Shown here: one piece after another, positions 51,396 through 60,072 of the stretch | How the letters are laid out: every line of letters begins with the position of its first letter | How positions within the stretch are numbered: position 1 is the stretch's first letter | Assembly (NCBI GenBank): GCA_013288145.1 | Contig: JABDCJ010000005.1 | Coordinates: forward strand, 19,119-83,118 | DNA length: 64,000 nucleotides | Direction of reading: 5' to 3' | DNA from: Nitrososphaerota archaeon | Lineage (GTDB): Archaea > Thermoproteota > Nitrososphaeria > Nitrososphaerales > CADDZS01 | Program-made: the position numbers and the translations under genes | Notes under the pieces: generated by a model | Told to the model about the DNA's origin: nothing | The model's input: the letters and a program-made list of their open reading frames with translations, nothing else | Database searches by the model: none

Positions 51396-52163
51396 TCAAA
51401 GTGTTGTTCTAAGAGCATCCGAAGCCACTATAACCTGCGGTAATTCCGGACGTGATTCCTTCAACATCAATTCAGGAGTCTCATTGTCGTCGCTGACATG
51501 GGTTAGGATCAACCGTCTTGCGCTCGAATTCCTTGCTGCAATCGCAGCCTGCTGGGCTGTCGAGTGTTTCGGGGGCCTTGCAAGCTCGACGTCTTTTTGT
51601 AGAAAGGTTGCTTCGTGGATGAAAACATCAGCGTTTTTACCGAGAAGAGTCAGGTCCTCGCACGGCTGCGTGTCGCCGGTGTACGCAAGTATCTTTCCGT
51701 CAGGGCAGGTCAATCTGTATCCTAGGCAAGGAATTGTATGATCCATCTTGAATGTAGAAGCCGAGTACCCCTCTAAACTAAATTTCTCGCCGGGTCCAAT
51801 TTCCGTAAAATAAATTTGGAAACCCTTCTTCGAAGCTACATTCGTTATTTTTTGCACCGTCGCGAAATATTCTTTCAAACCTGGGGGGCCAAAGATATGA
51901 AGATAAGAACTTCTCTTCCTGATACCCATCGTCTCGATCACCTGAGTTATCCCCGTTACGTGATCGGAGTGAAAGTGTGAAAAAAGTACAGCCTTGATCG
52001 CATTTACGTCAGCCCCAAACTTTAGGAGATTCCGAATCGATCCGTCGCCGCAGTCCAGTAGGATAGTTTCATTTTGTTCATTAGATAACCCGATGCACGA
52101 GAAACCGCGGTTGACGCTTGGAATTGCTGCTGAAGTTCCGTAGAAAGTGATATACTCGACCAT
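51396..52163 (-). CDS. rnz: Ribonuclease Z (tRNA 3'-processing endonuclease)
   Basis: 255 residues; metallo-beta-lactamase fold. Metal ligands: SHFHSDHVTG (HxHxDH), His in KMDHTIPCLGY, Asp in YTGDTQP, and His in LTHVSDD. RNase Z-type features are PPGLKEYF, FIHEATF and KHSTAQQAA. It removes the 3' trailer of pre-tRNAs. The tRNA-Pro gene is 80 bp downstream on the same strand, so both may sit on one transcript. Slightly shorter than bacterial RNase Z (~300), within the archaeal range. Confidence 0.85.
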   Translation of the reverse strand: MVEYITFYGTSAAIPSVNRGFSCIGLSNEQNETILLDCGDGSIRNLLKFGADVNAIKAVLFSHFHSDHVTGITQVIETMGIRKRSSYLHIFGPPGLKEYFATVQKITNVASKKGFQIYFTEIGPGEKFSLEGYSASTFKMDHTIPCLGYRLTCPDGKILAYTGDTQPCEDLTLLGKNADVFIHEATFLQKDVELARPPKHSTAQQAAIAARNSSARRLILTHVSDDNETPELMLKESRPELPQVIVASDALRTTL

Positions 52164-52217
52164 TCGGTAGTCTTCGAGGATACTTTCCGGTGAACGTAAA
52201 AAAGGAAAACTACCCGA

Positions 52218-52628
52218 TTACTTCGATGGTCTTGGGGCCTTAGGTTTTTCTTCCAGACCTTCGTTTGAAAGTTTGTACCCGTTTTCCCTTGCCCACAGTC
52301 GGAGAAGGTCGACGGAGAGCAAGATATCTTCCTCCATGATCATTCGATCTTCCTTTTCCAGCTCTTCCTCCATCCTCGCCTCCATGAAGGTCGAGCCGTT
52401 AATCTCCTCCACGGTTATCGAACGGTTCAATGTTTTTGAAAAAATTGCAAAATCAAGCGTTTTCTTCTTCGGATGAATCACAATCTTCATCGAAATTGTA
52501 TCTCCAGATTCAATGCTGAATTCCTCCGGACCGACCTTAACTACGCTTAGCGAGCTCCCCAGAAGTTTGTGCTGAATGTAAGAGAATAGATCTGGATCTG
52601 ATGCGTCTAGTTGACCGTTTTCTGACAT
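52218..52628 (-). CDS. Acidic hypothetical protein
   Basis: 136 residues from MSENGQLD (52628). An alpha/beta first half (SIESGDTISMKIVIHP, TLDFAIFSKTLNRSI) leads to a strongly acidic helix (MEEELEKEDRMIMEEDILLSV) and a Pro/Lys tail. No family recognised. It ends 54 nt before the RNase Z start on the same strand and may be co-transcribed with it. Confidence 0.55.
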   Translation of the reverse strand: MSENGQLDASDPDLFSYIQHKLLGSSLSVVKVGPEEFSIESGDTISMKIVIHPKKKTLDFAIFSKTLNRSITVEEINGSTFMEARMEEELEKEDRMIMEEDILLSVDLLRLWARENGYKLSNEGLEEKPKAPRPSK

Positions 52629-52759
52629 GAAGTATTCCACAAACTTTGCCTTGAAAAACTCAGGATTAGCGGGATAGCAAACACCTTCAGAGATATAACG
52701 GTGTCTGAAGTTGTCGTATTTTTGAATACGTGGCCCGGATTCTGAAGACTAGAGACTTT

Positions 52760-53455
52760 TTAGTTAGAATTTTTCCCGTTCAGTACAGCCGCCGCAGCGA
52801 CCTTAGGCTGAGGCTGTTTTTGTTCCGCGTGATTGTGATTCTCCTGCTGCTTTGTGTCGAGTTTCGTTTGGACTTGGGGCGAGATCGAGGGGACAAAGTC
52901 CTTCTTCCACAGGGTGTCCGGGACTCCCTGTGCCTTGTTTGCGTATCTCGCAAGCGTGAAAAGAAAATCAGAAAGCCGATTCGTGTAAACGATAATGTTC
53001 GGATCGACAGGTTCTTGCGCTGAAAGTGAGACAATACTCCTTTCAGCCCTCCGCGCAACTGTCCGCGCAAGGTGTAGCCTCGCAGAAAGATCTGTGCCGT
53101 ATGGCAGGATGAACGCCTTGATCGGCTGAACCTGCTCGTCCATATGGTCAATGCATCTTTCCAGATATTCCAGGTCTGACTCCTTGACGGCAAAGCTCTC
53201 ATCCGAAGATCCCGCCAGAGTCGCACCCACCGCAAAGAGTTTGTTTTGAACTGTTTCCAGGACCGAATCTATGAAGTTCAGAATTTCTCTGGAGCCGGAA
53301 GAGCCCTCGCTGATGTACGATCTCGCAATGCCTATCGCCGAGTTGGTCTCGTCTATTTCCCCGTAAGCTTGAACTCTCACGTTATCCTTGCGAACTCTTT
53401 TTCCTCCGTAGAGGCCAGTTTCGCCCTTATCGCCCGTCTTTGTATAGATCTTCAA
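52760..53455 (-). CDS. Cob(I)alamin adenosyltransferase, PduO type
   Basis: 231 residues. IYTKTGDKGETGLYGGKRV is the family start, followed by YGEIDETNSAIG, and ARLHLARTVARRAER with YTNRLSDFLFTLAR at the active site. It adenosylates reduced cobalamin to coenzyme B12 for mutases or ribonucleotide reductase. The catalytic domain ends near residue 185; the last ~45 residues are a low-complexity Gln/Lys/His tail unusual for the family and probably disordered. Confidence 0.92.
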   Translation of the reverse strand: MKIYTKTGDKGETGLYGGKRVRKDNVRVQAYGEIDETNSAIGIARSYISEGSSGSREILNFIDSVLETVQNKLFAVGATLAGSSDESFAVKESDLEYLERCIDHMDEQVQPIKAFILPYGTDLSARLHLARTVARRAERSIVSLSAQEPVDPNIIVYTNRLSDFLFTLARYANKAQGVPDTLWKKDFVPSISPQVQTKLDTKQQENHNHAEQKQPQPKVAAAAVLNGKNSN

Positions 53456-53717
53456 AATACAAAATCAGTTTTCTTTTGTTTCGTTAATGTCCTAGTTAAT
53501 CAAGACTGGCATATTGCCTTTGTGTAGTCCAAATCGAGCTTCGGTTGCAGCTGCCATTTTTTGCAGAAATAGAAACCATTCTTAGGCGAAATCATCCACG
53601 ATTAATTTTTGTGAGTTTGATCTTCTTTTTACCTGTATCTAAATTTTTGCAAGCAACAAATTTTTCAGATGGAACAAAATTCTCAAAGTATAGAGATAGA
53701 AAACCCGGGGCGGAGAA

Positions 53718-55358
53718 TTGAGAAATATTTTGGTTGATGAAAAAAGCGATTTGAAGATTACAAGGGCACTGTTGTCCGTCTATGACAAGACGGGGCTAGC
53801 AGAATTCGGAGGCGCACTCCAAAATCACGGGGTAGAGATTGTGGCTACCGGTGGAACGCAGCTTGCACTCGAAAAGGCTGGAGTAAATACGATTCCTCTG
53901 GAGAAAATAGGGCACTTTCCTGAAATGCTGGATGGTCGAGTGAAGACGCTTCAGCCAGAGATTTTCGCCGGCATATTGGCAAGGAAGTCTAGTCCAGACC
54001 ACATGAATCAGATTTCGGCTCACGGCATTCAGCCGTTCGACATGATTGTTTGCAATTTTTACGCCTTTGAAGCGGCTGCCGATAGAGCAACCTCTTCTGA
54101 AGCTGAGCTAATAGAATTGATCGACATTGGGGGTCCGTCTCTAGTTCGGGCATCCGCGAAGAATTTCGAATCAGTCTGCGTTGTGCCTGCGTCAAAATTT
54201 TATGGAGAGATTCAATCTGAGCTTGACTCCTCGGATGGAAAAATTAGCTTTGGCACAAGAAGGAAGATGGCGCTGAAAGCATTCGAAATCGTATCTGGCT
54301 ATGATACAGCGATTTACAATACACTATCAAAGAGAATGTTTCCTGAAAAGCCGTTTCCGGATTCTTTCTATCTTTCCTCGGGAGAATTCGAAGTTCCGAA
54401 GTACGGAGAGAATCCCGACCAGAAGGCAATGATCTACTCAATCAATGGAGCGAAAGGAGGTATTTCCGAGTGGAAGCAAATCTTCGGAGATATTAGATCC
54501 TACAATAACTATCTGGATGCGGCTTCATCATTTGAGATACTCGAAGGATTTGAAGCAACCCCGGCTGCTGCAACAGTAAAGCACGGACAGATATCTGGTT
54601 TTGCCTTTTCTACATCTCTCGACGACGCGTACAAACTTGCGCACGCTTGTGACCCGGAGGCAGATTTTGGAAATACTACAGTCTTCAACCGGGCGATTGA
54701 CGTTGAAACGGCCAAGCTCGTGGGAAAAAACGGTGATGTTGATGACGAATCGGTCTACACAGAGATTGTGCTTGCTCCGGATTTCGAAAAAGAGGCGCTC
54801 GAAATCCTGAAGGCGAAGCAAAAAAAGAAAATGCGGCTGATACGGACAACATCTGGTACTGACTACCCTTATGATGTGAAAGTCATCCAGGGACTTACTC
54901 TGGTGCAGGATAGCCCGAATTATGAAAAGAAACTGGATCCTGCAAAAGTAACTGTCGAAACCAAGGCGAAACCTTCTGGTGCGGATTTGCTGATTCTCTC
55001 AGGGCTATGGGAGATCGCAAGACGCGTAGAATCTAATGCCATAGTCATTGGCGGAGGTGAGACGAGCTATCGGGATTCGAAACTTTCCAAGCTCTGGACG
55101 CTGGGGGTGGGCAGCTTCAGAAAACGCAATGGCGCGACCAAGATCGCCCTGGACAACGCAGGAAGTCGAGCTCACGGAGCTTACTGCGCTTCTGATGGAT
55201 TTTTCCCCTTCCCCGACAGCGTTGAAATGTTGGGAGAAGCAAAAATCAGGGCAGTAATACAACCCGGAGGATCAATTAGCGATAGGAAAGTAATCGAGAC
55301 ATCTGACAAATACAATATGCCGATGCTGTTTACTCACGAAAGAGCATTCAAGCATTGA
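53718..55358 (+). CDS. purH: Bifunctional AICAR transformylase/IMP cyclohydrolase
   Basis: 546 residues from a TTG. The MGS/IMP-cyclohydrolase domain (1-~200) has RALLSVYDKTGL, VATGGTQLALEKAG and GRVKTLQPEIFAGIL. The transformylase domain follows with the catalytic Lys-His in VKHGQISGFA. The normally invariant NPHQ motif reads YGENPDQKA, i.e. His to Asp, and the KH loop is GQISG rather than the usual form. It performs the last two steps of IMP synthesis. The following PPOX gene starts inside its stop codon (TTGA). Confidence 0.9.
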   Translation: MRNILVDEKSDLKITRALLSVYDKTGLAEFGGALQNHGVEIVATGGTQLALEKAGVNTIPLEKIGHFPEMLDGRVKTLQPEIFAGILARKSSPDHMNQISAHGIQPFDMIVCNFYAFEAAADRATSSEAELIELIDIGGPSLVRASAKNFESVCVVPASKFYGEIQSELDSSDGKISFGTRRKMALKAFEIVSGYDTAIYNTLSKRMFPEKPFPDSFYLSSGEFEVPKYGENPDQKAMIYSINGAKGGISEWKQIFGDIRSYNNYLDAASSFEILEGFEATPAAATVKHGQISGFAFSTSLDDAYKLAHACDPEADFGNTTVFNRAIDVETAKLVGKNGDVDDESVYTEIVLAPDFEKEALEILKAKQKKKMRLIRTTSGTDYPYDVKVIQGLTLVQDSPNYEKKLDPAKVTVETKAKPSGADLLILSGLWEIARRVESNAIVIGGGETSYRDSKLSKLWTLGVGSFRKRNGATKIALDNAGSRAHGAYCASDGFFPFPDSVEMLGEAKIRAVIQPGGSISDRKVIETSDKYNMPMLFTHERAFKH

Positions 55359-55819
55359 CCGGCAAACTCTCGCCTGAACAACTAGAGTATCTTTCGCATG
55401 CGAGAGTGGCACGACTTGCTACCACGAATAAGAAAAACTCGATTCAAATTGTTCCGGTTGTGTTTGCAAGCGCCGGCGACAGGATTTACTTTGTGATGGA
55501 TCGAAAAACAAAACGCAAAGGAAAGGAACCTAGACGGATCAAAAACATTACCGAAACTGGAAAAGCCTCATTACTTGTGGATAAGTACTCGGAGAATTGG
55601 GAAGATCTTTTTTTTCTACTGCTCGACTGTAAGGCCAAGGTAATCGGTCGAGGTGTTGAAATCAAAGAAAAGAAACTTGCAGCCGCCAAACTGAAGCAGA
55701 AATATCCTCAATACCGGGATGGAGGTTATTTTCCGGAAAATCTCGATCAGACAATTTTCGTCCGATTACAGCCCCAAAAGGCGGTCTTTTGGCGGAATCT
55801 GCGCAAATCTCTAGTCTAA
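55355..55819 (+). CDS. PPOX-class F420-dependent oxidoreductase
   Basis: 154 residues from a TTG that overlaps the purH stop. Split-barrel FMN/F420 fold: EYLSHARVARLATTNKKNS (entry), VPVVFASAGDRIYFVMD, KRIKNITETGKASLLVD-like strand and WEDLFFLLLDCKAKVIGRG. Length and opening match the small F420-dependent enzymes of archaea and actinobacteria rather than true pyridoxamine-phosphate oxidase. It reduces an unknown substrate with F420H2. Translational coupling to purH is certain from the overlap; a functional link is not evident. Confidence 0.8.
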   Translation: MTGKLSPEQLEYLSHARVARLATTNKKNSIQIVPVVFASAGDRIYFVMDRKTKRKGKEPRRIKNITETGKASLLVDKYSENWEDLFFLLLDCKAKVIGRGVEIKEKKLAAAKLKQKYPQYRDGGYFPENLDQTIFVRLQPQKAVFWRNLRKSLV

Positions 55820-55857
55820 TATAGCAATCTGTGCCTCTATTTGAATGATTTAGAATC

Positions 55858-56721
55858 ATGAGCACGGTTCAAACCAAGAAATATGCGCATCCCGAGGTTC
55901 TTGTAGACACTAACTGGGTGAATGAACACAACCTCGATCGCAATGTTCGGATAGCAGAGGTAGATTACGATTCAACGGCCAATTATAACCAAGGACATAT
56001 ACCGAATTCTATCCTGTTTGATTGGAAGAAAGATATCAACGAACCCGTGAAAAGAGATATTCTGAGTCAATCTCAGCTTGAGGAATTGTTCGGCCGGAAT
56101 GGAATTACAAACGAAACTACATTGATCCTGTACGGGGATTTTAACAACTGGTTCGCAGCATTTGCGTTCTGGGTCTTCAAATATTACGGCTTCAGGGATG
56201 TAAGGCTGATGAACGGCGGCAGGAAGAAATGGATCGAGGAGGACAAACCACTAACAAGAGACATCCCATCTATTGAGCGAACGGAGTTTAGGGCACATGG
56301 CGCTGACGAGTCACTAAGAGCTTACCTTACTGAGGTGAGAGAGGCCATCAGGGGCGCCAGTGCAATTGCTCTTGTCGATGTCCGGAGCCCAAAAGAATTC
56401 TTTGGTGAAGTGCTCGCTCCACCCGAATATCCAACGGAACACGCACAGCGGGGTGGTCATATCCCTGGTGCAAAGAATATTCCATGGGCTCAGGCAGTAA
56501 ATGACGACGGAACTTTCAAATCAGTCGAAGATTTGGAGAAGCTATACCAGCCTAAGGGAGTTACTCCGGACAAAGAAGTGATTGCCTACTGCAGAATTGG
56601 CGAGAGGTCGTCTCACTCTTGGTTCGTTCTTAAGTACCTGCTGGGTTATCCGAACGTCAAGAATTACGACGGTTCCTGGACTGAATGGGGAAACCTGGTC
56701 CGGTCGCCCATCGAGAAGTAA
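55858..56721 (+). CDS. Thiosulfate/3-mercaptopyruvate sulfurtransferase (tandem rhodanese)
   Basis: 287 residues with two rhodanese domains (about 15-140 and 160-285). The first is inactive; the second carries the catalytic loop AYCRIGERSSHSWFVL with the persulfide Cys. CRIGER is typical of thiosulfate:cyanide sulfurtransferases. DWKKDINEP and HIPGAKNIPWAQAV are further family blocks. Cytoplasmic, no signal peptide. It is convergent with, and 100 bp from, a gene that encodes a lipoyl-TusA fusion, a plausible sulfane-sulfur acceptor. Confidence 0.9.
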   Translation: MSTVQTKKYAHPEVLVDTNWVNEHNLDRNVRIAEVDYDSTANYNQGHIPNSILFDWKKDINEPVKRDILSQSQLEELFGRNGITNETTLILYGDFNNWFAAFAFWVFKYYGFRDVRLMNGGRKKWIEEDKPLTRDIPSIERTEFRAHGADESLRAYLTEVREAIRGASAIALVDVRSPKEFFGEVLAPPEYPTEHAQRGGHIPGAKNIPWAQAVNDDGTFKSVEDLEKLYQPKGVTPDKEVIAYCRIGERSSHSWFVLKYLLGYPNVKNYDGSWTEWGNLVRSPIEK

Positions 56722-56823
56722 AGGTCCTAGATGAGGGCGAAATTCCGCCCTCTTCAATTACTTGAATTGATTTAGCAATTGATTTGTCTTTCACGAATGG
56801 CTCAACTCATTCAGCTTTTTGAT

Positions 56824-57501
56824 TCAAGACTTTTTTGGGGAGACCTTCCTTAAGATAAAATGATACAGATTTTCCTCTTTTCGAGTCTCGATGAGCCCGT
56901 TGCCGGTCTGCATTGACCAGCGTACCAATTCAATATCCGCCGTTGGATCGTCTGTAACCAAATGAACGACGTAGTCTTCCGGTTTGTCCTCAAGCAGATC
57001 ATCTAAGTTCGCCAGCGTCGTTGCACATTCGGTCCCTATCGAAAACATCTCTTCGTCAGGCAATAACTTGAAGCAACGGATATGCAACTCTTTGATTCTC
57101 GAAAGTAAAGCGTTGCGGGCTGACAGTCCCTTTAACAGATCTTTCATGGAACTGCCGTCGAAAGAATCATACTCTGCAATCCAACTTTCGTAGGGCGATT
57201 TCCAGACAGATGATGGGTCCAGTGACAGCGACTCGTTGAGTTTTGAAATCGTTCCATTTACCGGAGACCTTATAGCTCCGACATATTTTATGGATTCAAG
57301 TGCGGCGAGACTCTGACCTTTTGATACACTTCCTTTTGCGATCGGACGAAATTTGATTTCTGAAATCTTTCCGGATAGAAAGATGAAAACGCTCGAGACT
57401 CCCATCCTTGCACTTCCTGAGCGATCGATTGGATGAAACCAAACGTCGTTCAAAACGTCATAGTAGATATCGTCTGGAAATTCGCAATTATCAATATTCA
57501 T
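56824..57501 (-). CDS. Lipoyl (GcvH/LbpA-like) domain fused to a TusA-like domain
   Basis: 225 residues. Residues ~15-110 are GcvH-like: DVWFHPIDRSGSARMGVSSV, then the lipoylation loop ALESIKYVGAIRSPVNG with Lys72 as attachment site. Residues ~150-220 resemble TusA/SirA: Cys159 in IGTECATTLANLDDLL aligns with the active Cys of the CPxP helix (the Pro residues are lost), and VVHLVTDDPTADIELVRW ... HFILRK fits TusA's DDP.A..DI and final IRK strand. In the sHdr sulfur-oxidation system, lipoate-binding proteins and TusA carry sulfur. A single-chain carrier near a rhodanese points to sulfur transfer rather than glycine cleavage. Confidence 0.75.
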   Translation of the reverse strand: MNIDNCEFPDDIYYDVLNDVWFHPIDRSGSARMGVSSVFIFLSGKISEIKFRPIAKGSVSKGQSLAALESIKYVGAIRSPVNGTISKLNESLSLDPSSVWKSPYESWIAEYDSFDGSSMKDLLKGLSARNALLSRIKELHIRCFKLLPDEEMFSIGTECATTLANLDDLLEDKPEDYVVHLVTDDPTADIELVRWSMQTGNGLIETRKEENLYHFILRKVSPKKS

Positions 57502-57674
57502 AGCTCGTCGTTGTCCACTGCAGGATTTAGAATGAGTACTACGATCTTTCGCACCTAATTAAGAAAGGGATTGGTGCTAATATCCCTGTAGGGTTGTGCG
57601 AATTGTCTTGACCATGATTTTCTCAGAGCAGTGCTTGGAATCCTTAATATCTGATTCGAGAAATTTCGGAGGCC

Positions 57675-58118
57675 ATGAAGGACGAGACTAGAGAATATCT
57701 GACGGAGGAAATGGGCCGAGTTCATGAAGTTTTCCAGACTCTTGACAGATACAATCCGGACCTCGTAGATTCGCTGGCCTCTCTTCGGCGAAACGCGATC
57801 CCAGGATTGAAAGATACTGGAGCGGTCCTTCCCGCAAAGTACCGCGAGCTGATCATGGTTGCGGTTGAAGCCGCAACTGGTCGCGGGGAAAAAGGGAAAA
57901 GTCACGCGAGAAAGGCGGTCCGAGCTGGAGCTACTCCAAAGGAAGTTCAGGAGGCCCTAGCACTTTGCATCTACTTGGTAGGGATGAGCAGTTGGGTCGA
58001 TGGTGGAATGGAGTGTGTCCTTGCAGCAGAAGAAGAGGATGCAAAGGTGAAAAGGGGAGAAAAATTCAACTGGACAGCGGATATTTCGTCCCCAGAACAT
58101 GCAAAGAAAAAAGAGTAA
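57675..58118 (+). CDS. Carboxymuconolactone decarboxylase (AhpD-like) family protein
   Basis: 147 residues, all-helical. PAKYRELIMVAVEAATGRGEKGKSHARKAVRAGATPKEVQEAL (helices with the family's KYRELI, HxxxAxxAGA and ATPKEV blocks). AhpD's CxxC pair is absent (GEKGKSH at that site), so it is not a disulfide peroxidase; it may be a decarboxylase-like or binding member. The gene precedes an LLM oxidoreductase by 40 nt on the same strand. Confidence 0.8.
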   Translation: MKDETREYLTEEMGRVHEVFQTLDRYNPDLVDSLASLRRNAIPGLKDTGAVLPAKYRELIMVAVEAATGRGEKGKSHARKAVRAGATPKEVQEALALCIYLVGMSSWVDGGMECVLAAEEEDAKVKRGEKFNWTADISSPEHAKKKE

Positions 58119-58158
58119 ACTCTGAAAACCCGAGTAAATTAGGGCGTTTCTTCTAATT

Positions 58159-59163
58159 TTGAAATTCGGGATTCGACTTCCCAACTCCGGACCGCTTGCA
58201 AACCGGAAGAACATCGTACAAGTTGCAGAGGCTGCAGAGGTGCTTGGGTTTCATTCGGCATGGGTGCATGATCATGTATTATGGGGGACGGAGCAGCACA
58301 GAACTCATCTTTCCGCCGGGTCTGCAGAAGCTCTGGATGAATCCCAGAGACCAAATTTTTACGAATCCATTACCACGCTGTCTTACATTGCTGGTAGAAC
58401 ATCCAGAGTGAAGCTGGGAGTTGCTGTACTGGTTCTGCCTCTCAGAAATCCACTAATTGTGGCAAAGCAGCTCGCAAATCTCGACGTTTTGTCAGAAGGC
58501 CGCCTAATGATTGGCGTTGCCCCGGGGGCTCCCAACATCACAAAGCAGGAGTTTGAAGCTGTCGGGGTCGATTACGAGCGAAGAGGCAAGATAACAGACG
58601 AGTACATTTCCGTTTTAAAGGAGCTCTGGACGGAAAATCTCCCGTCCTTTTCCGGATCTTATTCGAAATTTGTCGAGGCTCAAATGTTCCCGAAACCGGC
58701 ACAGAAAAACATGAAAATTCTGATCGGAGGAGGTGAGCGAGGAATTAGTCCGAGAGCCCTAAGAAGAGTCGTGGAGCTGGGCGACGGATGGATTCCGGCG
58801 TACCTGACCCCTGAAGAAGCTCGAGAGGGCATTACCAGAATCGATAATGAGTTTCAGGTTCGGGGTAGAGATATCCGAGAAATGATGGTTGTCCACGAGA
58901 TGTTTACCGCAATAGGGCAAGATAGCGCGCAGGTCCGATCATCTGCTTCGAAGAGTCTCTCGACTAACTTTGTCACAGCCGAGGAGGGTCTGAAGAGGAG
59001 TCTGGTTGGGACTCCCAGAGAACTTGTGGAGAGGCTCGAGCTTTACTCCTCTGCTGGCGTTTCAGCAACAGAATTGAAGTTCGTGTATTCAGACATCCCA
59101 TCACTGCTAGAGATGATGCAGTTGTTTGCAGATGAAGTGCTTCCTTCATTCAACTCTAAGTGA
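58159..59163 (+). CDS. LLM-class (F420-dependent) oxidoreductase
   Basis: 334 residues from a TTG. KFGIRLPNSGPLANRKNIV opens the luciferase-like barrel; AAEVLGFHSAWVHDHVLW, RVKLGVAVLVLPLRNPLIVAKQLA (split over two strands), GVAPGAPNITKQEFEAVGV and MKILIGGGERGIS follow. This pattern belongs to the F420-binding group (glucose-6-phosphate-dehydrogenase/mer-like). Probably co-transcribed with the CMD-family gene; substrate unknown. Its end overlaps the convergent SCP2 gene by 8 nt. Confidence 0.83.
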   Translation: MKFGIRLPNSGPLANRKNIVQVAEAAEVLGFHSAWVHDHVLWGTEQHRTHLSAGSAEALDESQRPNFYESITTLSYIAGRTSRVKLGVAVLVLPLRNPLIVAKQLANLDVLSEGRLMIGVAPGAPNITKQEFEAVGVDYERRGKITDEYISVLKELWTENLPSFSGSYSKFVEAQMFPKPAQKNMKILIGGGERGISPRALRRVVELGDGWIPAYLTPEEAREGITRIDNEFQVRGRDIREMMVVHEMFTAIGQDSAQVRSSASKSLSTNFVTAEEGLKRSLVGTPRELVERLELYSSAGVSATELKFVYSDIPSLLEMMQLFADEVLPSFNSK

Positions 59164-59554
59164 ATCTTGAGACTGCGCGCAGAACCGTGAAAAGAGTACT
59201 GTGCTTATCTTGAGTTATTTCTGCCGCGTGTCTGAACTTTACGGAGTCAAAAATTGATCCCTTGATATCGACGAGTCCGTCACTGAACGCCTCATCCTGA
59301 TCGATCTTCCCTGTAAGCATTCCGAAGAGCAGTTCAGAGTTCGAATAAAATATTACGTCCGGATTTTCGATTTTGTGATCCACGAAGCTTATTTGCGAAC
59401 TGGATTCTTTCGGAAAGATAATACCAAATGGAGTTTCACCGGTCAGATCGAAAAGGATTCGACTTTCCCAGCCTGCTAAGAACTCCTTCACTTCCCTTGT
59501 CTTATTCATGTAATCAACGAGAAGAGAGACCGCTCTTGCGCACTTTCCTGCCAC
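59156..59554 (-). CDS. SCP2-like sterol/lipid-carrier domain protein
   Basis: 132 residues from a GTG. Alpha/beta SCP2 pattern: a helix (VSLLVDYMNKTREVKEFLAGW), strands RILFDLTGETPFGIIF and PDVIFYSNSELLFGMLTGKID (the conserved L..G..D segment), then GLVDIKGSIFD and a closing helix. Such domains bind acyl chains or act as accessory domains. It ends the leftward run of the molybdenum-hydroxylase genes (25 nt before the FeS subunit), so it may be part of that operon. Confidence 0.7.
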   Translation of the reverse strand: MAGKCARAVSLLVDYMNKTREVKEFLAGWESRILFDLTGETPFGIIFPKESSSQISFVDHKIENPDVIFYSNSELLFGMLTGKIDQDEAFSDGLVDIKGSIFDSVKFRHAAEITQDKHSTLFTVLRAVSRFT

Positions 59555-59579
59555 TTGGAGACCTCCAAATACAGTTCTG

Positions 59580-60068
59580 TTAGGGCGTTTCCTTCATGCT
59601 CTTGGCCGCAGCAAAGATCGACTCAATAATACGTCCATAACCAGTGCATCGGCAAATATTTCCGGCGAGCGCCTCTTGAATATCGGTCATTGATGGTTCA
59701 GGTTTGTTATCCAGAAGACACTTTGTTGAGATCATGATTCCAGCAGTGCAGTACCCACATTGAAGCCCACCATTTTCGAGGAAGCTCCTTTGGATCTTGG
59801 AAAGAGACTCCAATCGAACATCGTTTACAATCGCGAGCCCCTCCACTGTGAGAATCTTTTTTCCTTCAGCATATTGTGCCGGAAACATACAAGAATAGAC
59901 CGCTTTTCCTTCGACGGAAACGGTACACGCACCGCAGCCGCCATAGTCACAGCCTCTTTTTGTTCCGGTCATTCCGAGCTCTTCACGAAGGACTCGTGAA
60001 AGAGTATCGTACGGCTTGACCCTGACGCTTTCCTGTTTACCGTTAATTATCAGAACTATTGAATCCAT
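59580..60068 (-). CDS. Molybdenum hydroxylase [2Fe-2S] small subunit
   Basis: 162 residues, the usual length of CoxS/XdhC-type small subunits. N-terminal plant-ferredoxin cluster: CDYGGCGACTV plus a distal Cys (VYSC). C-terminal helical cluster: GLQCGYCTAGIMIS and NICRCTGYG. It carries electrons from the Mo site to FAD in xanthine/nicotinate/aldehyde/CO dehydrogenases. The FAD subunit gene lies 4 nt upstream. The large Mo-binding subunit is not in the window, so the substrate is unknown. Confidence 0.92.
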   Translation of the reverse strand: MDSIVLIINGKQESVRVKPYDTLSRVLREELGMTGTKRGCDYGGCGACTVSVEGKAVYSCMFPAQYAEGKKILTVEGLAIVNDVRLESLSKIQRSFLENGGLQCGYCTAGIMISTKCLLDNKPEPSMTDIQEALAGNICRCTGYGRIIESIFAAAKSMKETP

Positions 60069-60072
60069 GACT

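Noticed and set aside
56824..57501. Genuine glycine-cleavage H protein
   Set aside because: The chain is nearly twice the usual ~130 residues, has a TusA-like second half, and no glycine cleavage P or T genes lie nearby.
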